From Coliplasma sp045538555 (GTDB lineage: Bacteria > Bacillota > Clostridia > Oscillospirales > CAG-382), in the NCBI GenBank assembly GCA_045538555.1, contig JAZSRP010000034.1, forward strand, positions 1 to 64,000: 64,000 nucleotides of DNA, given 5' to 3'. The position numbers and the translations under genes were made by a program. Position 1 is the stretch's first letter; every line of letters starts with the position of its first letter. Under the pieces are notes generated by a model, which was not told where the DNA came from, made no database searches, and saw only the letters and a program-made list of their open reading frames with translations. Positions 15,500-22,974 of this stretch are shown here, in pieces.

Positions 15500-16755
15500 C
15501 CCAAAAGTGTGATGTTGCCGTTATCGGTGCGGGCCCTGCGGGACTTGCCGCAGCATATTCCGCCTGGAACAGCGGTGTAAAGAATATTTTGCTTATCGAG
15601 CGTGACGTGGAGGCGGGAGGGATCCTCAACCAGTGCATCCACAACGGGTTTGGGCTTCACCGCTTCGGCCAGGAGCTCAGCGGCCCCGAGTACGCCCAAA
15701 AATATATTGAAATGCTGCGGGACACAGGGGTGACACTGCGTCTCGGCACCATGGTGCTTGACATAAGCGAAAAAAGGATCTGCACCGTTTCAAAGGATCG
15801 TGGATATGAGGAGATCGAGGCAAAAGCCGTGATTCTTGCCATGGGCTGCCGTGAGCGGAGCAGAGGTCCCATCTTTTTGGCAGGCGACAGAGGAAGCGGA
15901 GTTTTTACTGCAGGATGCGCCCAGAGATACCTCAACATCGAGGGCTATCTTGTGGGAAAACGTGTGGTGATACTGGGCTCCGGCGATATCGGACTTATTA
16001 TGGCACGCCGAATGACGCTGGAAGGCGCCAAGGTGCTGGCGGTGGCTGAGCTGATGCCTTATTCCAACGGTCTGATCCGAAACGTGGTTCAGTGTCTTGA
16101 GGATTTTGACATTCCCCTTTACCTTTCTCATACCGTCACAAGGGTGACGGGAAACAACCGTGTGGAATCCGTTGAGATCTCACAGGTGGATGAGAATAAA
16201 AATCCCATAAAAGGTACGGAGATCACTTTTGAGTGTGATACTCTTTTGCTTTCTGTTGGTCTCGTGCCGGAAAACGAGCTGAGCCGAAGTGCGGGCGTGG
16301 AGCTTGACCCCCGCACCAACGGACCCTTGGTGGACGACAGGATGCAGACCTCTCTTGAGGGCGTGTTTGCCTGCGGAAACGTGCTTCACGTCCACGATCT
16401 GGTGGACTACGTTTCTGCCGAGAGCGAGCGAGCAGGCGTTTCTGCGGCAGAGTACGTGCTGGGCGAAAAAAAAGAAAAAACTCTCCGAGCTCTGAAAAAC
16501 GGCGACGGGGTGGCCTATACCGTTCCCCAGCGGTTTGACGGCGAAACGGATAAAAAGCTGGAAATATTTTTCCGCGTTCGCAACAGGATCAAAAAAGGCG
16601 AGATACGGGTTTTTGCGGGGGAGACACAGATCGCCTCGTTCAAGCGTGAGTTTATGGCGCCCGCAGAGATGCAAAAAATCGTTGTTCCTCCCGTACTGCT
16701 TCAAAAAGCAGAGGGGGATCTGACGGTTTGCGCCGTCAGCACGGAGGTGGACTGA
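15496..16755 (+). CDS. FAD/NAD(P)-binding oxidoreductase, GlpB-like partner
   Basis: A pyridine-nucleotide-disulfide-type flavoprotein with an N-terminal FAD fingerprint (AVIGAGPAGLAAAYSAW) and a second nucleotide fold (RVVILGSGDIGLIMARRM, about 155-172). The ATG-like FACGNVLHVHDLVD near 290-303 contacts FAD in this family. It is closely related to subunits found beside GlpA-like proteins and the DUF1667 protein in Clostridia. The four-base overlap with the previous gene and the one-base gap to the next indicate a coupled complex. The electron acceptor is not evident. Confidence 0.85.
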   Translation: MTQKCDVAVIGAGPAGLAAAYSAWNSGVKNILLIERDVEAGGILNQCIHNGFGLHRFGQELSGPEYAQKYIEMLRDTGVTLRLGTMVLDISEKRICTVSKDRGYEEIEAKAVILAMGCRERSRGPIFLAGDRGSGVFTAGCAQRYLNIEGYLVGKRVVILGSGDIGLIMARRMTLEGAKVLAVAELMPYSNGLIRNVVQCLEDFDIPLYLSHTVTRVTGNNRVESVEISQVDENKNPIKGTEITFECDTLLLSVGLVPENELSRSAGVELDPRTNGPLVDDRMQTSLEGVFACGNVLHVHDLVDYVSAESERAGVSAAEYVLGEKKEKTLRALKNGDGVAYTVPQRFDGETDKKLEIFFRVRNRIKKGEIRVFAGETQIASFKREFMAPAEMQKIVVPPVLLQKAEGDLTVCAVSTEVD

Positions 16756-16756
16756 A

Positions 16757-17101
16757 ATGAAAAGAGAACTTGTGTGCACAGTCTGCCCGCGGGGATGCCG
16801 CCTCACGGCAGATGATGAAACCTTTGCCGTCAGCGGGAATTTTTGCCCCCGCGGCGAGGAATACGGAAAAGCGGAGGTCACCGACCCAAAGCGCACCGTC
16901 ACCGGCACCGTGGCAATAAAAGGCGGGATCCACAGCCGCCTGCCCGTGCGTACCGCCGCCCCCGTTTCAAAATCAAAAATGCAAGATGTGATGAAAGAGC
17001 TTCACTCGTTCACCGCCGTTTCTCCGGTAAAAAGAGGAGAAGTCCTCATCAAAAATGCGGCAGAAACGGGAGTTGACGTGATCGCTTCCCGTGATATGTG
17101 A
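16757..17101 (+). CDS. DUF1667 cysteine-rich redox partner
   Basis: A 114-residue DUF1667 protein. The N terminus holds a CTVCPRGC motif and a further Cys (GNFCPRGEEYG), likely ligands for a metal or Fe-S cluster. The rest (PKRTVTGTVAIKGG, RLPVRTAAPVSK) is typical for the family, whose members accompany GlpA/GlpB-like flavoproteins. It ends the three-gene operon and is followed at once by a terminator. It probably acts as an electron-transfer or assembly partner, by analogy only. Confidence 0.85.
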   Translation: MKRELVCTVCPRGCRLTADDETFAVSGNFCPRGEEYGKAEVTDPKRTVTGTVAIKGGIHSRLPVRTAAPVSKSKMQDVMKELHSFTAVSPVKRGEVLIKNAAETGVDVIASRDM

Positions 17102-17113
17102 TCCACAAAAACC

Positions 17114-17151
17114 AACCGCCCTTCGGCAGCTGTGCCAAGGGGCGGTTTTGT
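17114..17151 (+). terminator. Terminator of the GlpABC-like operon
   Basis: A ten-base stem (AACCGCCCTT at 17114-17123 with AAGGGGCGGTT ending at 17147, one G-T wobble) is followed by TTTGTTATTT. Confidence 0.85.
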
Positions 17152-17329
17152 TATTTATTTGCAAAAAAATAGTCAAAATACACATCGCAATATATAGAGA
17201 GAACCGAAAAAAAACAACAAGATGTTGTAAAAAAACGAAACATATACCATTTATTTGAAAAATGCAGGAAAATCGGGCAAAAAGGGGTTGAAAAAATGCA
17301 CAAATTTTTTTAAAACAACCAAAGAAATG

Positions 17330-17358
17330 TTGACAAAATCAGTTGAGTGTTGTATAAT
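17330..17358 (+). promoter_or_regulatory. Consensus sigma-A promoter of the surface-protein operon
   Basis: TTGACA (17330-17335), exactly 17 bases, TATAAT (17353-17358). This perfect consensus implies very high expression. The region 17152-17329 before it is AT-rich, with a small CAACA/TGTTG palindrome and no gene. Confidence 0.85.
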
Positions 17359-17364
17359 TGTTCC

Positions 17365-17663
17365 AAACAATGGTGTAATATTCCGTGCATGCGCCTTTTT
17401 TTCTCAAAAATTTGTTTGTAGAAGGACAGATGATGGGTTAACAGGGTGTTGTTTTGCCGTTATATTATTTATAATGGAAGGAACAAGAGGATCCCGGAGC
17501 ATTGCTCGAGGATGCTTCGGTAAAAAACGGAATGTTACGTCAGGACCTGCAGCATGAGAGGATGGTGCCGCCTCGCAGGGTGATCAAAGCCCGCCTTGTG
17601 ATCGTGGCTCTGTCGGCTTTTGCAAGCGGTCCGCAGTTAAAAAATCTAAAAAGGAGAAAACAC
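17365..17663 (+). promoter_or_regulatory. Long structured 5' leader
   Basis: About 300 untranslated bases separate the promoter from the ATG at 17664. Three hairpins are visible: CCGGAGCAT (17494-17502) with ATGCTTCGG (17512-17520); CCTGC (17546-17550) with GCAGG (17575-17579) enclosing GAGG/CCTC; and GATCAAAG (17582-17589) with a bulged CTTGTGATC (17595-17603). An in-frame reading continues upstream of 17664 but has no ribosome binding site and no signal peptide. No known riboswitch consensus could be matched by eye. Confidence 0.5.
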
Positions 17664-20600
17664 ATGAAAAGGACTCTCAAAAGATCCCTGGCAACAGTTC
17701 TGTCCGTCCTGATGGTAGTCACCAGCATGACCGCTGTTCTTGCCCTGTTTGCAGGCGCATACAACACAGGTGATGCTGTAGTTACCGGCGACTTTGTGAA
17801 GGTTAACCACAACCTCACAGCTACCCAGACCGACTATATCACGGCAGACAACATTACCAACTATGCCAACTCCATGAATGATGGCATCACCGCTGATCCT
17901 GACGGCGGATTCTCCTACGGCGCTCCTTGGTATGCTTTCTATCTGTCCAACGACAACTCCAAGTATACCATCGATCCCGCTACCCACACCGGTTATGCTA
18001 CCTTTGACCTTGGCGCTGCAAAGCCCATCTCTGAGGTTGCAATGCAGGTTGCTCCCGCTATCGGTACCGCTTCTTCCATCAAAGCATACGTCTCTGACGA
18101 CAATGCAACTTGGGAAGAGGTTGCTACCCTGACCTACGAGGGCACCGCAATCCAGACAATCTCCGCAGTATTTGAGACCGAGATCGTTGCTCAGTACTGG
18201 AGATTTGAGTTTGTTACCGACGGCATGTTCTTCATGGTCTCCGAGATCATGGTTTATGAGTACAAGGCCGCTGAGAAAGCAAACATCGGCTCCATCAACG
18301 CATACGACTGGACTGCAAATCTTCCCATCATCCTCGCTTACGGCAGGGACAAGACCGTTGAGACCGCTGTTGGCGGCAACTGGTTTGCATGGTGGATCAA
18401 GATCAAGGCAGAGTGGAGCCAGGACGATCACGCATTTGTTGTAAATGCAATTGATGGCGCTCCCGGCACCGAGTCTCATGACTATGAGACCTGGACCCTT
18501 GGCGAAAAAGAGGTTATCCTCCTTGCCAACTCCGGCAACGTTGACGCTGCTTCCTATGCTGCAGCTTCTGCTCTTGCAGTAGGCGACAAGCTCTACCTCT
18601 ACGGCTTTGATTTCACAAACGCATCCGTCAACAACCTCTCCACCGAGGCAGACGGCGTTTACACTTCCTCTGTGTACTTCTACACTCAGATGGCAGTGGA
18701 AGATGGTGCATATGATGTTCCCGACGTAGTATATCCCGGTTACTTCACCGATGTTGATGTTCCCGAATTTGCAACCGTTGAAAACATCATCGATGACACC
18801 ACCGTCATCACCCACGATTATGCCGCAAACACTTCTTACCCCGGCGACATCGCTGACGGTATTGCTCCCGATTCCGGATACACCACCGATTGGCGTTCTT
18901 ATCCCAACGGAACCACCTCCACCCTGTTTGATCTGGGCGCAGAGCGCTCCGACATCGGCGGTGTGAGAGTATACCTCTGGCCCGCAAACCAGTCCGGTAT
19001 CGTTCCTCCCGATGCAATCAACGTATATGCATCCTGCGACAACGTTTCCTACGCACTCATGGGCACATTCGATCTGTCTGATCCTTTCTACAGCGAGAAG
19101 AGCTCCGAAACCATCTGGGCTGAGCTCAAGTTTGAGAAATTCCTCAACGCTCGCTACATCAAGATCGAGTTTGTAAACAATGCATCCTTCTGCTTTGTTG
19201 GTGAGATTGAGATCTGCGCAATGGAAGAGATTTCCGTTCAGTATTTCACCACCACCTATGAGTACAGCACCAGCTCCATCAACCTTATCTCCTACGCAAT
19301 GGCAGATATCCTTGATGACTGCAACGCAAACCTCAAGACACACGAGTACTGGAACTTTGCTCAGGTTGAGTGGAATGCGGCTACCAGCACCTACCAGGTA
19401 GCAGGCGTTTACACCGCTGAGGCAGGCAAAGATTTTGGTGATCTTGCAGTTCCCAAGTACGGCTTCATCATCGGTGCACATGCTTCCGGCGGCGACGAGG
19501 CAGCAGAGGCATTTGCAGCATTTATCGCTTCTCTCAGTGAGGGCGACGATCTGTACCTCTACGGCGCAGACCTTGTTGAACTCACCGAGGTTGGCACCGC
19601 TATTCCCGATGCTTACATCACCACATCTCCCGTAGCAGGCGAGACCGCATACAGACCTGAGGTTATTCCTCTGTACACCTCTGTTGGTTTTGCAGCTTCT
19701 GACTCCACCCTCTTTGTTAGAATCACCAAAGAGGACGGCACTGTTCTCTCCACCCTCCAGGATGTCGCTGCTTATATCAGAGGCATCGAGGTTGGCGACC
19801 AGACCGACTACAACTACTACTACGTGATCACCGTTGATGCTGACGACGTTGTTACCGGTACCTACTACGTACTGGGCAGAGACAACGAGGGCGGCCTCAA
19901 GGGCGAGATTGAGATCCCCGAGGGCGGCTACGCAATCGGTCTCAACGCAGGAAGCAGCTATGCTGCAGAGTTCCAGGAATTCGTTGTAGGCGACAGCGTT
20001 GTTCTTTACGGCGTTGACCTCGACGAGCTTGCTCAGAACCCCGGTGCAACCATCGTTGAAGATGATCCTGCAACCGAGGATGTGGATGAGTCCTCCGTGA
20101 CCGCTTCCACCATTGATATTTCCGGCGCATTCTTTGCACGCGGCCACGTACATACATGGGAGACCATCGTTCTGGAACCCACATGTACTGCTGACGGCTA
20201 CACCTATGACAAGTGCTCCACCTGCGGAGAGATCGTTATTGACGAGTCCACACGTGTTGGTATGACCGGTCACGATGAGTCCGGCGAGATCCTCACCAAG
20301 GAGCCCACCTGTGTTGATGAGGGATACGATTACCGCATCTGCGGCAACTGCAATGAAGAGCTTGTTATTGAAGGAACCTCCGTTCCCGCAACCGGCAACC
20401 ACACCTATGGTGAGGGCATTGCTGTCAACACCAAGTTCCTCCAGAAGACCTGTGAGGTTTGCTCCGGTGTTATCTACACCGACAATGACGGCAACGTTGC
20501 AAAAGACATTGTTGTTTCTCACAGAAATGCTTACAACTGGGGCACCTATGAGGCAATGATCATCACCGGCGAGGGCAAGACTGTTACAGAAGTAATCGGT

Positions 20601-21296
20601 CAGTCTCCTCTCTGGTGGACTGTTACCGTTATCCAGAACGTTGACGGCGTATACCGTGCAGTTGGTTTCTATCAGAACGTAGCTGAGGTTTCTACCGTTA
20701 CCGTTCCTGCTGACGGCTTCCTCCTCTACACCTTTGAGACCAACAGCGCTCACGCATATGCAAACGGCGGCGGTCTCCAGGGTCACTACTTCCTGCCCAT
20801 CATCGACGTTGAGGCAACCGCTCCCTTTGCAGTTGATCCTTCTGTTGCCGCACCGGATCACATCTACGCAATCGAGGCGCCCGCAGCTGACATGACCGGC
20901 TACAATGCCGCAAAAGCAGCAGCAGAGGCACTCAATGCTGATGATTACACTCCTGAGACATGGGCAATTCTTGAGGCAGCTCTTGCTGTTGACGTAAGCA
21001 ACAAGAAAGAGTATGAGCAGGCAGCAGTTGACGCGGCAACCTCCGCAATCAACGCAGCAGTTCTTGGCCTTGAGGATGCAGTTGCAGACGTAGTATTTGG
21101 CGATATCGACGGCAACGGCGAGTTTGACGGCAACGACCTTGTTCTTGCACGTCAGGTTGACGCAGCTATGATCGAGATCGACCAGGCACTCCTTGATGCA
21201 ATCGAAGTAAGCGGCGACGGTATCTTTGATGGTGCTGACGTTGTACTTATGGTTCAGATGGACGCAGGCTTTATTGACGCTTGGCCCGCTGAATAA
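17664..21296 (+). CDS. Secreted discoidin/dockerin multidomain surface protein
   Basis: A 1210-residue exported protein. AAGGAG lies seven bases before the ATG, and a signal peptide spans about 1-31 (KRSLATVLSVLMVV). Domains in order: F5/8 type C (discoidin)-like at about 58-200 and again at 381-522; four copies of a divergent ~120-residue module (about 206-342, 526-650, 670-800, 950-1055) each with a (Y/L)YLYG-type strand or its equivalent; a Cys-rich HTW...C..C segment with CSTCG and CGNCN at about 828-940; a FIVAR-like helical region (1070-1140); and a C-terminal dockerin type I-like domain (1142-1205) with GDIDGNGEFDGNDLVLARQ and a second loop SGDGIFDGADVVL. It is likely a carbohydrate-binding protein that docks on a cohesin-bearing scaffold. 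No catalytic domain was recognised. First gene of a three-gene operon. Confidence 0.85.
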   Translation: MKRTLKRSLATVLSVLMVVTSMTAVLALFAGAYNTGDAVVTGDFVKVNHNLTATQTDYITADNITNYANSMNDGITADPDGGFSYGAPWYAFYLSNDNSKYTIDPATHTGYATFDLGAAKPISEVAMQVAPAIGTASSIKAYVSDDNATWEEVATLTYEGTAIQTISAVFETEIVAQYWRFEFVTDGMFFMVSEIMVYEYKAAEKANIGSINAYDWTANLPIILAYGRDKTVETAVGGNWFAWWIKIKAEWSQDDHAFVVNAIDGAPGTESHDYETWTLGEKEVILLANSGNVDAASYAAASALAVGDKLYLYGFDFTNASVNNLSTEADGVYTSSVYFYTQMAVEDGAYDVPDVVYPGYFTDVDVPEFATVENIIDDTTVITHDYAANTSYPGDIADGIAPDSGYTTDWRSYPNGTTSTLFDLGAERSDIGGVRVYLWPANQSGIVPPDAINVYASCDNVSYALMGTFDLSDPFYSEKSSETIWAELKFEKFLNARYIKIEFVNNASFCFVGEIEICAMEEISVQYFTTTYEYSTSSINLISYAMADILDDCNANLKTHEYWNFAQVEWNAATSTYQVAGVYTAEAGKDFGDLAVPKYGFIIGAHASGGDEAAEAFAAFIASLSEGDDLYLYGADLVELTEVGTAIPDAYITTSPVAGETAYRPEVIPLYTSVGFAASDSTLFVRITKEDGTVLSTLQDVAAYIRGIEVGDQTDYNYYYVITVDADDVVTGTYYVLGRDNEGGLKGEIEIPEGGYAIGLNAGSSYAAEFQEFVVGDSVVLYGVDLDELAQNPGATIVEDDPATEDVDESSVTASTIDISGAFFARGHVHTWETIVLEPTCTADGYTYDKCSTCGEIVIDESTRVGMTGHDESGEILTKEPTCVDEGYDYRICGNCNEELVIEGTSVPATGNHTYGEGIAVNTKFLQKTCEVCSGVIYTDNDGNVAKDIVVSHRNAYNWGTYEAMIITGEGKTVTEVIGQSPLWWTVTVIQNVDGVYRAVGFYQNVAEVSTVTVPADGFLLYTFETNSAHAYANGGGLQGHYFLPIIDVEATAPFAVDPSVAAPDHIYAIEAPAADMTGYNAAKAAAEALNADDYTPETWAILEAALAVDVSNKKEYEQAAVDAATSAINAAVLGLEDAVADVVFGDIDGNGEFDGNDLVLARQVDAAMIEIDQALLDAIEVSGDGIFDGADVVLMVQMDAGFIDAWPAE

Positions 21297-21338
21297 CATT
21301 TTTCGTAATCCAATATATTTTATAAAAGGAGAAACCCC

Positions 21339-22367
21339 ATGAAAAGAATCGCACTTATCCTTGCGGTTGCAATGATGGTATCCTGCTTCGCATGCGTTTT
21401 CGCATCTGCTGATGACTGTGTATTCACCTTTGCAACTGCCGGCATCGAGGACAACAACGTTGTATATCTCGGAACTACCACTGATGATATTCCCGATGAT
21501 ATCTTTGCTGTTGCTCTTCGCGTTGACACCGCTGGCCAGCCCTTCTGCCGTTACAAGGTAGAGATTGCGTTTGACGCAACCAAGCTTGGCTACATCACTT
21601 GTACCGAGAGCGAAGGCGACTGCCTCCTCGGTATCTACGACCACACCACCGATGGTTACAGAAAAGTTAAGTACGACCTCTGCAACGACATGAATGCAGA
21701 AGCCGGCAAAATCATCGTAACCATGACCAACGCTAGCAACCTCACCTACAAGCAGGGTCTGAAGACTCAGAACCTCACAATGGCATCCTTCATCGTTCTT
21801 TACTTCTACCCCCTCACCGATGAGGCATGCGACACCACTCTCAGCTGGACCTACACTGAGGTCAGAGATCAAGTTCCTTCGCTTCTTCCTTCTACCGGCG
21901 AGAACCTCACCCTCAAGATGAACGGCGGTGCTCCTGCAGCATCTGCTCCTCTTACTTCTCTTGGCGCTCTCGTTAACGAGGAGCTCGTAGGCCTCCGCTT
22001 CGGCGCTACCTACAACAGAATCGTTGAGAACGGCGAAGTTACCGATCTCGGTATGATGCTTCTCCCCGCTGCTAAACTCGGCGATGATGAGCTCACTCTC
22101 GACTACATTGCAAACGGCGCAAACGGCGATCTCGTTGCTAAGCTCTCTGCTAGAGGCATCGACGCTGACAGCTACGTTGCAAACCAGGCATTTGAGGACT
22201 ATGCAAGCTTCACTTACACCTGCACTGTTATCGGTCTTGAGGGCCACGAGGATGCAGACATTGTTGCTGTTCCCTACATCACCTATGATGGAACCGGCGC
22301 AATCTCTGAGTTCTATGCAGATGCAATGGTTAGAAACTTTGCTGCTGTTCTTGCTGCAAACGCTTAA
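21339..22367 (+). CDS. Secreted cohesin-like surface protein
   Basis: A 342-residue exported protein with a signal peptide (about 1-24) and AAGGAG before the ATG. Residues about 27-190 form a beta-sandwich-like region with the cohesin pattern (CRYKVEIAFDATKLGYITC, then AGKIIVTMTNAS and FYPLT), so cohesin or carbohydrate-binding folds are both possible. The C-terminal half (GLRFGATYNRI, LGMMLLPAAKLGDDELTLD, EFYADAMVRNFAAVLA) is a type of domain recurrent in Clostridia surface proteins but without a name known to me. It lies 42 bases behind the dockerin gene and 17 bases before the mini-protein gene. A dockerin-cohesin partnership with its neighbour is inferred, not shown. Confidence 0.65.
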   Translation: MKRIALILAVAMMVSCFACVFASADDCVFTFATAGIEDNNVVYLGTTTDDIPDDIFAVALRVDTAGQPFCRYKVEIAFDATKLGYITCTESEGDCLLGIYDHTTDGYRKVKYDLCNDMNAEAGKIIVTMTNASNLTYKQGLKTQNLTMASFIVLYFYPLTDEACDTTLSWTYTEVRDQVPSLLPSTGENLTLKMNGGAPAASAPLTSLGALVNEELVGLRFGATYNRIVENGEVTDLGMMLLPAAKLGDDELTLDYIANGANGDLVAKLSARGIDADSYVANQAFEDYASFTYTCTVIGLEGHEDADIVAVPYITYDGTGAISEFYADAMVRNFAAVLAANA

Positions 22368-22384
22368 TTTGGGAGGTAGTTGTA

Positions 22385-22507
22385 ATGAAATATACTGCAC
22401 CTGAATTTGAAGTTGTTATGTTCCAGACCGAGGATGTTATCACCCTCTCTCTCGCAATTGAAGCAAACGACAACACCGTTGTTGCTCCCAACAGCTGGTG
22501 GAACTAA
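22385..22507 (+). CDS. Trp-Trp mini-protein, copy 1 (40 residues)
   Basis: A very small gene with a strong ribosome binding site (GGGAGG, eight bases before ATG). The product starts MKYTAPEFEVVMF, has a central EDVITLSLA, and ends DNTVVAPNSWWN. Two genes at 30238-30369 and 30412-30558 encode peptides with the same skeleton: Tyr-x-x-Pro-(Glu/Lys) near the N terminus, Asp-Val-(Ile/Val)-(Ser/Thr), Leu-Ala, Asp-Asn and a terminal Pro-x-x-Trp-Trp-(Asn/Asp). It has no Cys, signal peptide or Gly-Gly leader site. It is the last gene of the dockerin/cohesin-like operon and is followed at once by a strong terminator. The function is unknown; a peptide precursor, small regulator or structural peptide are all possible. 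Confidence 0.7.
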   Translation: MKYTAPEFEVVMFQTEDVITLSLAIEANDNTVVAPNSWWN

Positions 22508-22534
22508 TTTAGTCACACACTAAATTACAACACA

Positions 22535-22564
22535 AAAGGCGGTTCTTCGGAACCGCCTTTTTCT
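22535..22564 (+). terminator. Terminator of the dockerin operon
   Basis: A perfect 11-bp stem (AAAGGCGGTTC with GAACCGCCTTT) closes a TTCG tetraloop and runs into a T-rich tail. A textbook intrinsic terminator. Confidence 0.95.
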
Positions 22565-22569
22565 TTTCC

Positions 22570-22907
22570 TGTCTCGGGGGCAAGTCGATATGTGAAGTTG
22601 TGAATGGAAAGGGCTTCTCATCCGCAGCAGCAGACATTCGAAATTTTGGGCTACACTTCTTCTTTTGTATATCAATTTTCGGTTTTTATCTCACAGTTGC
22701 AACCACTTTAAAAAGTTTTGTGTTACTTTTTCAAAAGTGACGAGCTTTGGGATAAGATTTTAAAATTTGATATTCATAGTGGGGAGTGTAGCCCGAAATT
22801 TTGAATACCCCTTGCTGCGGATGGGAAGCTGTTTTCGTTCACGACTTCACCCACCGACCAGCCCCGAAGGGCAACAAAAAGTTTTGTGTTACTTTTTCAA
22901 AAGTAAC
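22570..22907. repeat. Two inverted copies of the palindrome-ended repeat
   Basis: The left copy (about 22575-22748, plus orientation) keeps the right terminal inverted repeat (22710-22741) but has lost its left end near the terminator. The right copy (about 22750-22907, minus orientation) ends with the terminal repeat at 22876-22907. Read in reverse, the right copy aligns closely along about 140 bases with the element at 221-442 (shared GGTCGGTGGGTGAAG-like core, CTTCCCATCC, AAGGGGTATTC). The two copies form a large imperfect palindrome between the ends of two convergent operons. This accounts for most of the gene-free 22508-22974. Confidence 0.7.
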
Positions 22908-22908
22908 A

Positions 22909-22934
22909 AAGGGAGCCGGAAAACCGACTCCCTT
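22909..22934 (-). terminator. Terminator of the DHHW-lipoprotein transcript
   Basis: On the minus strand GGGAGTCGG-TTTT-CCGGCTCCC forms nine pairs, including a G-U wobble that only works in this orientation, followed by TTTGTTACTTTTT. It lies about 40 bases past the stop of the gene at 22975. Confidence 0.7.
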
Positions 22935-22974
22935 GAATGTTATTGCTTGTAATTTTTGGTATAGAACGAACCAA

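Noticed and set aside
17365..17663. Cyclic-di-GMP riboswitch in the surface-gene leader
   Set aside because: No GGCAAA/GGGACGCAAAGCC-like core could be found, so no known class is claimed.
17646..22400. A 1584-codon open frame on the minus strand
   Set aside because: It lies wholly antisense to two clear secreted proteins and one mini-gene with signal peptides and ribosome binding sites. Its product is a Val/Cys/Gly-rich sequence without domains, as expected from the biased codon use of highly expressed genes.
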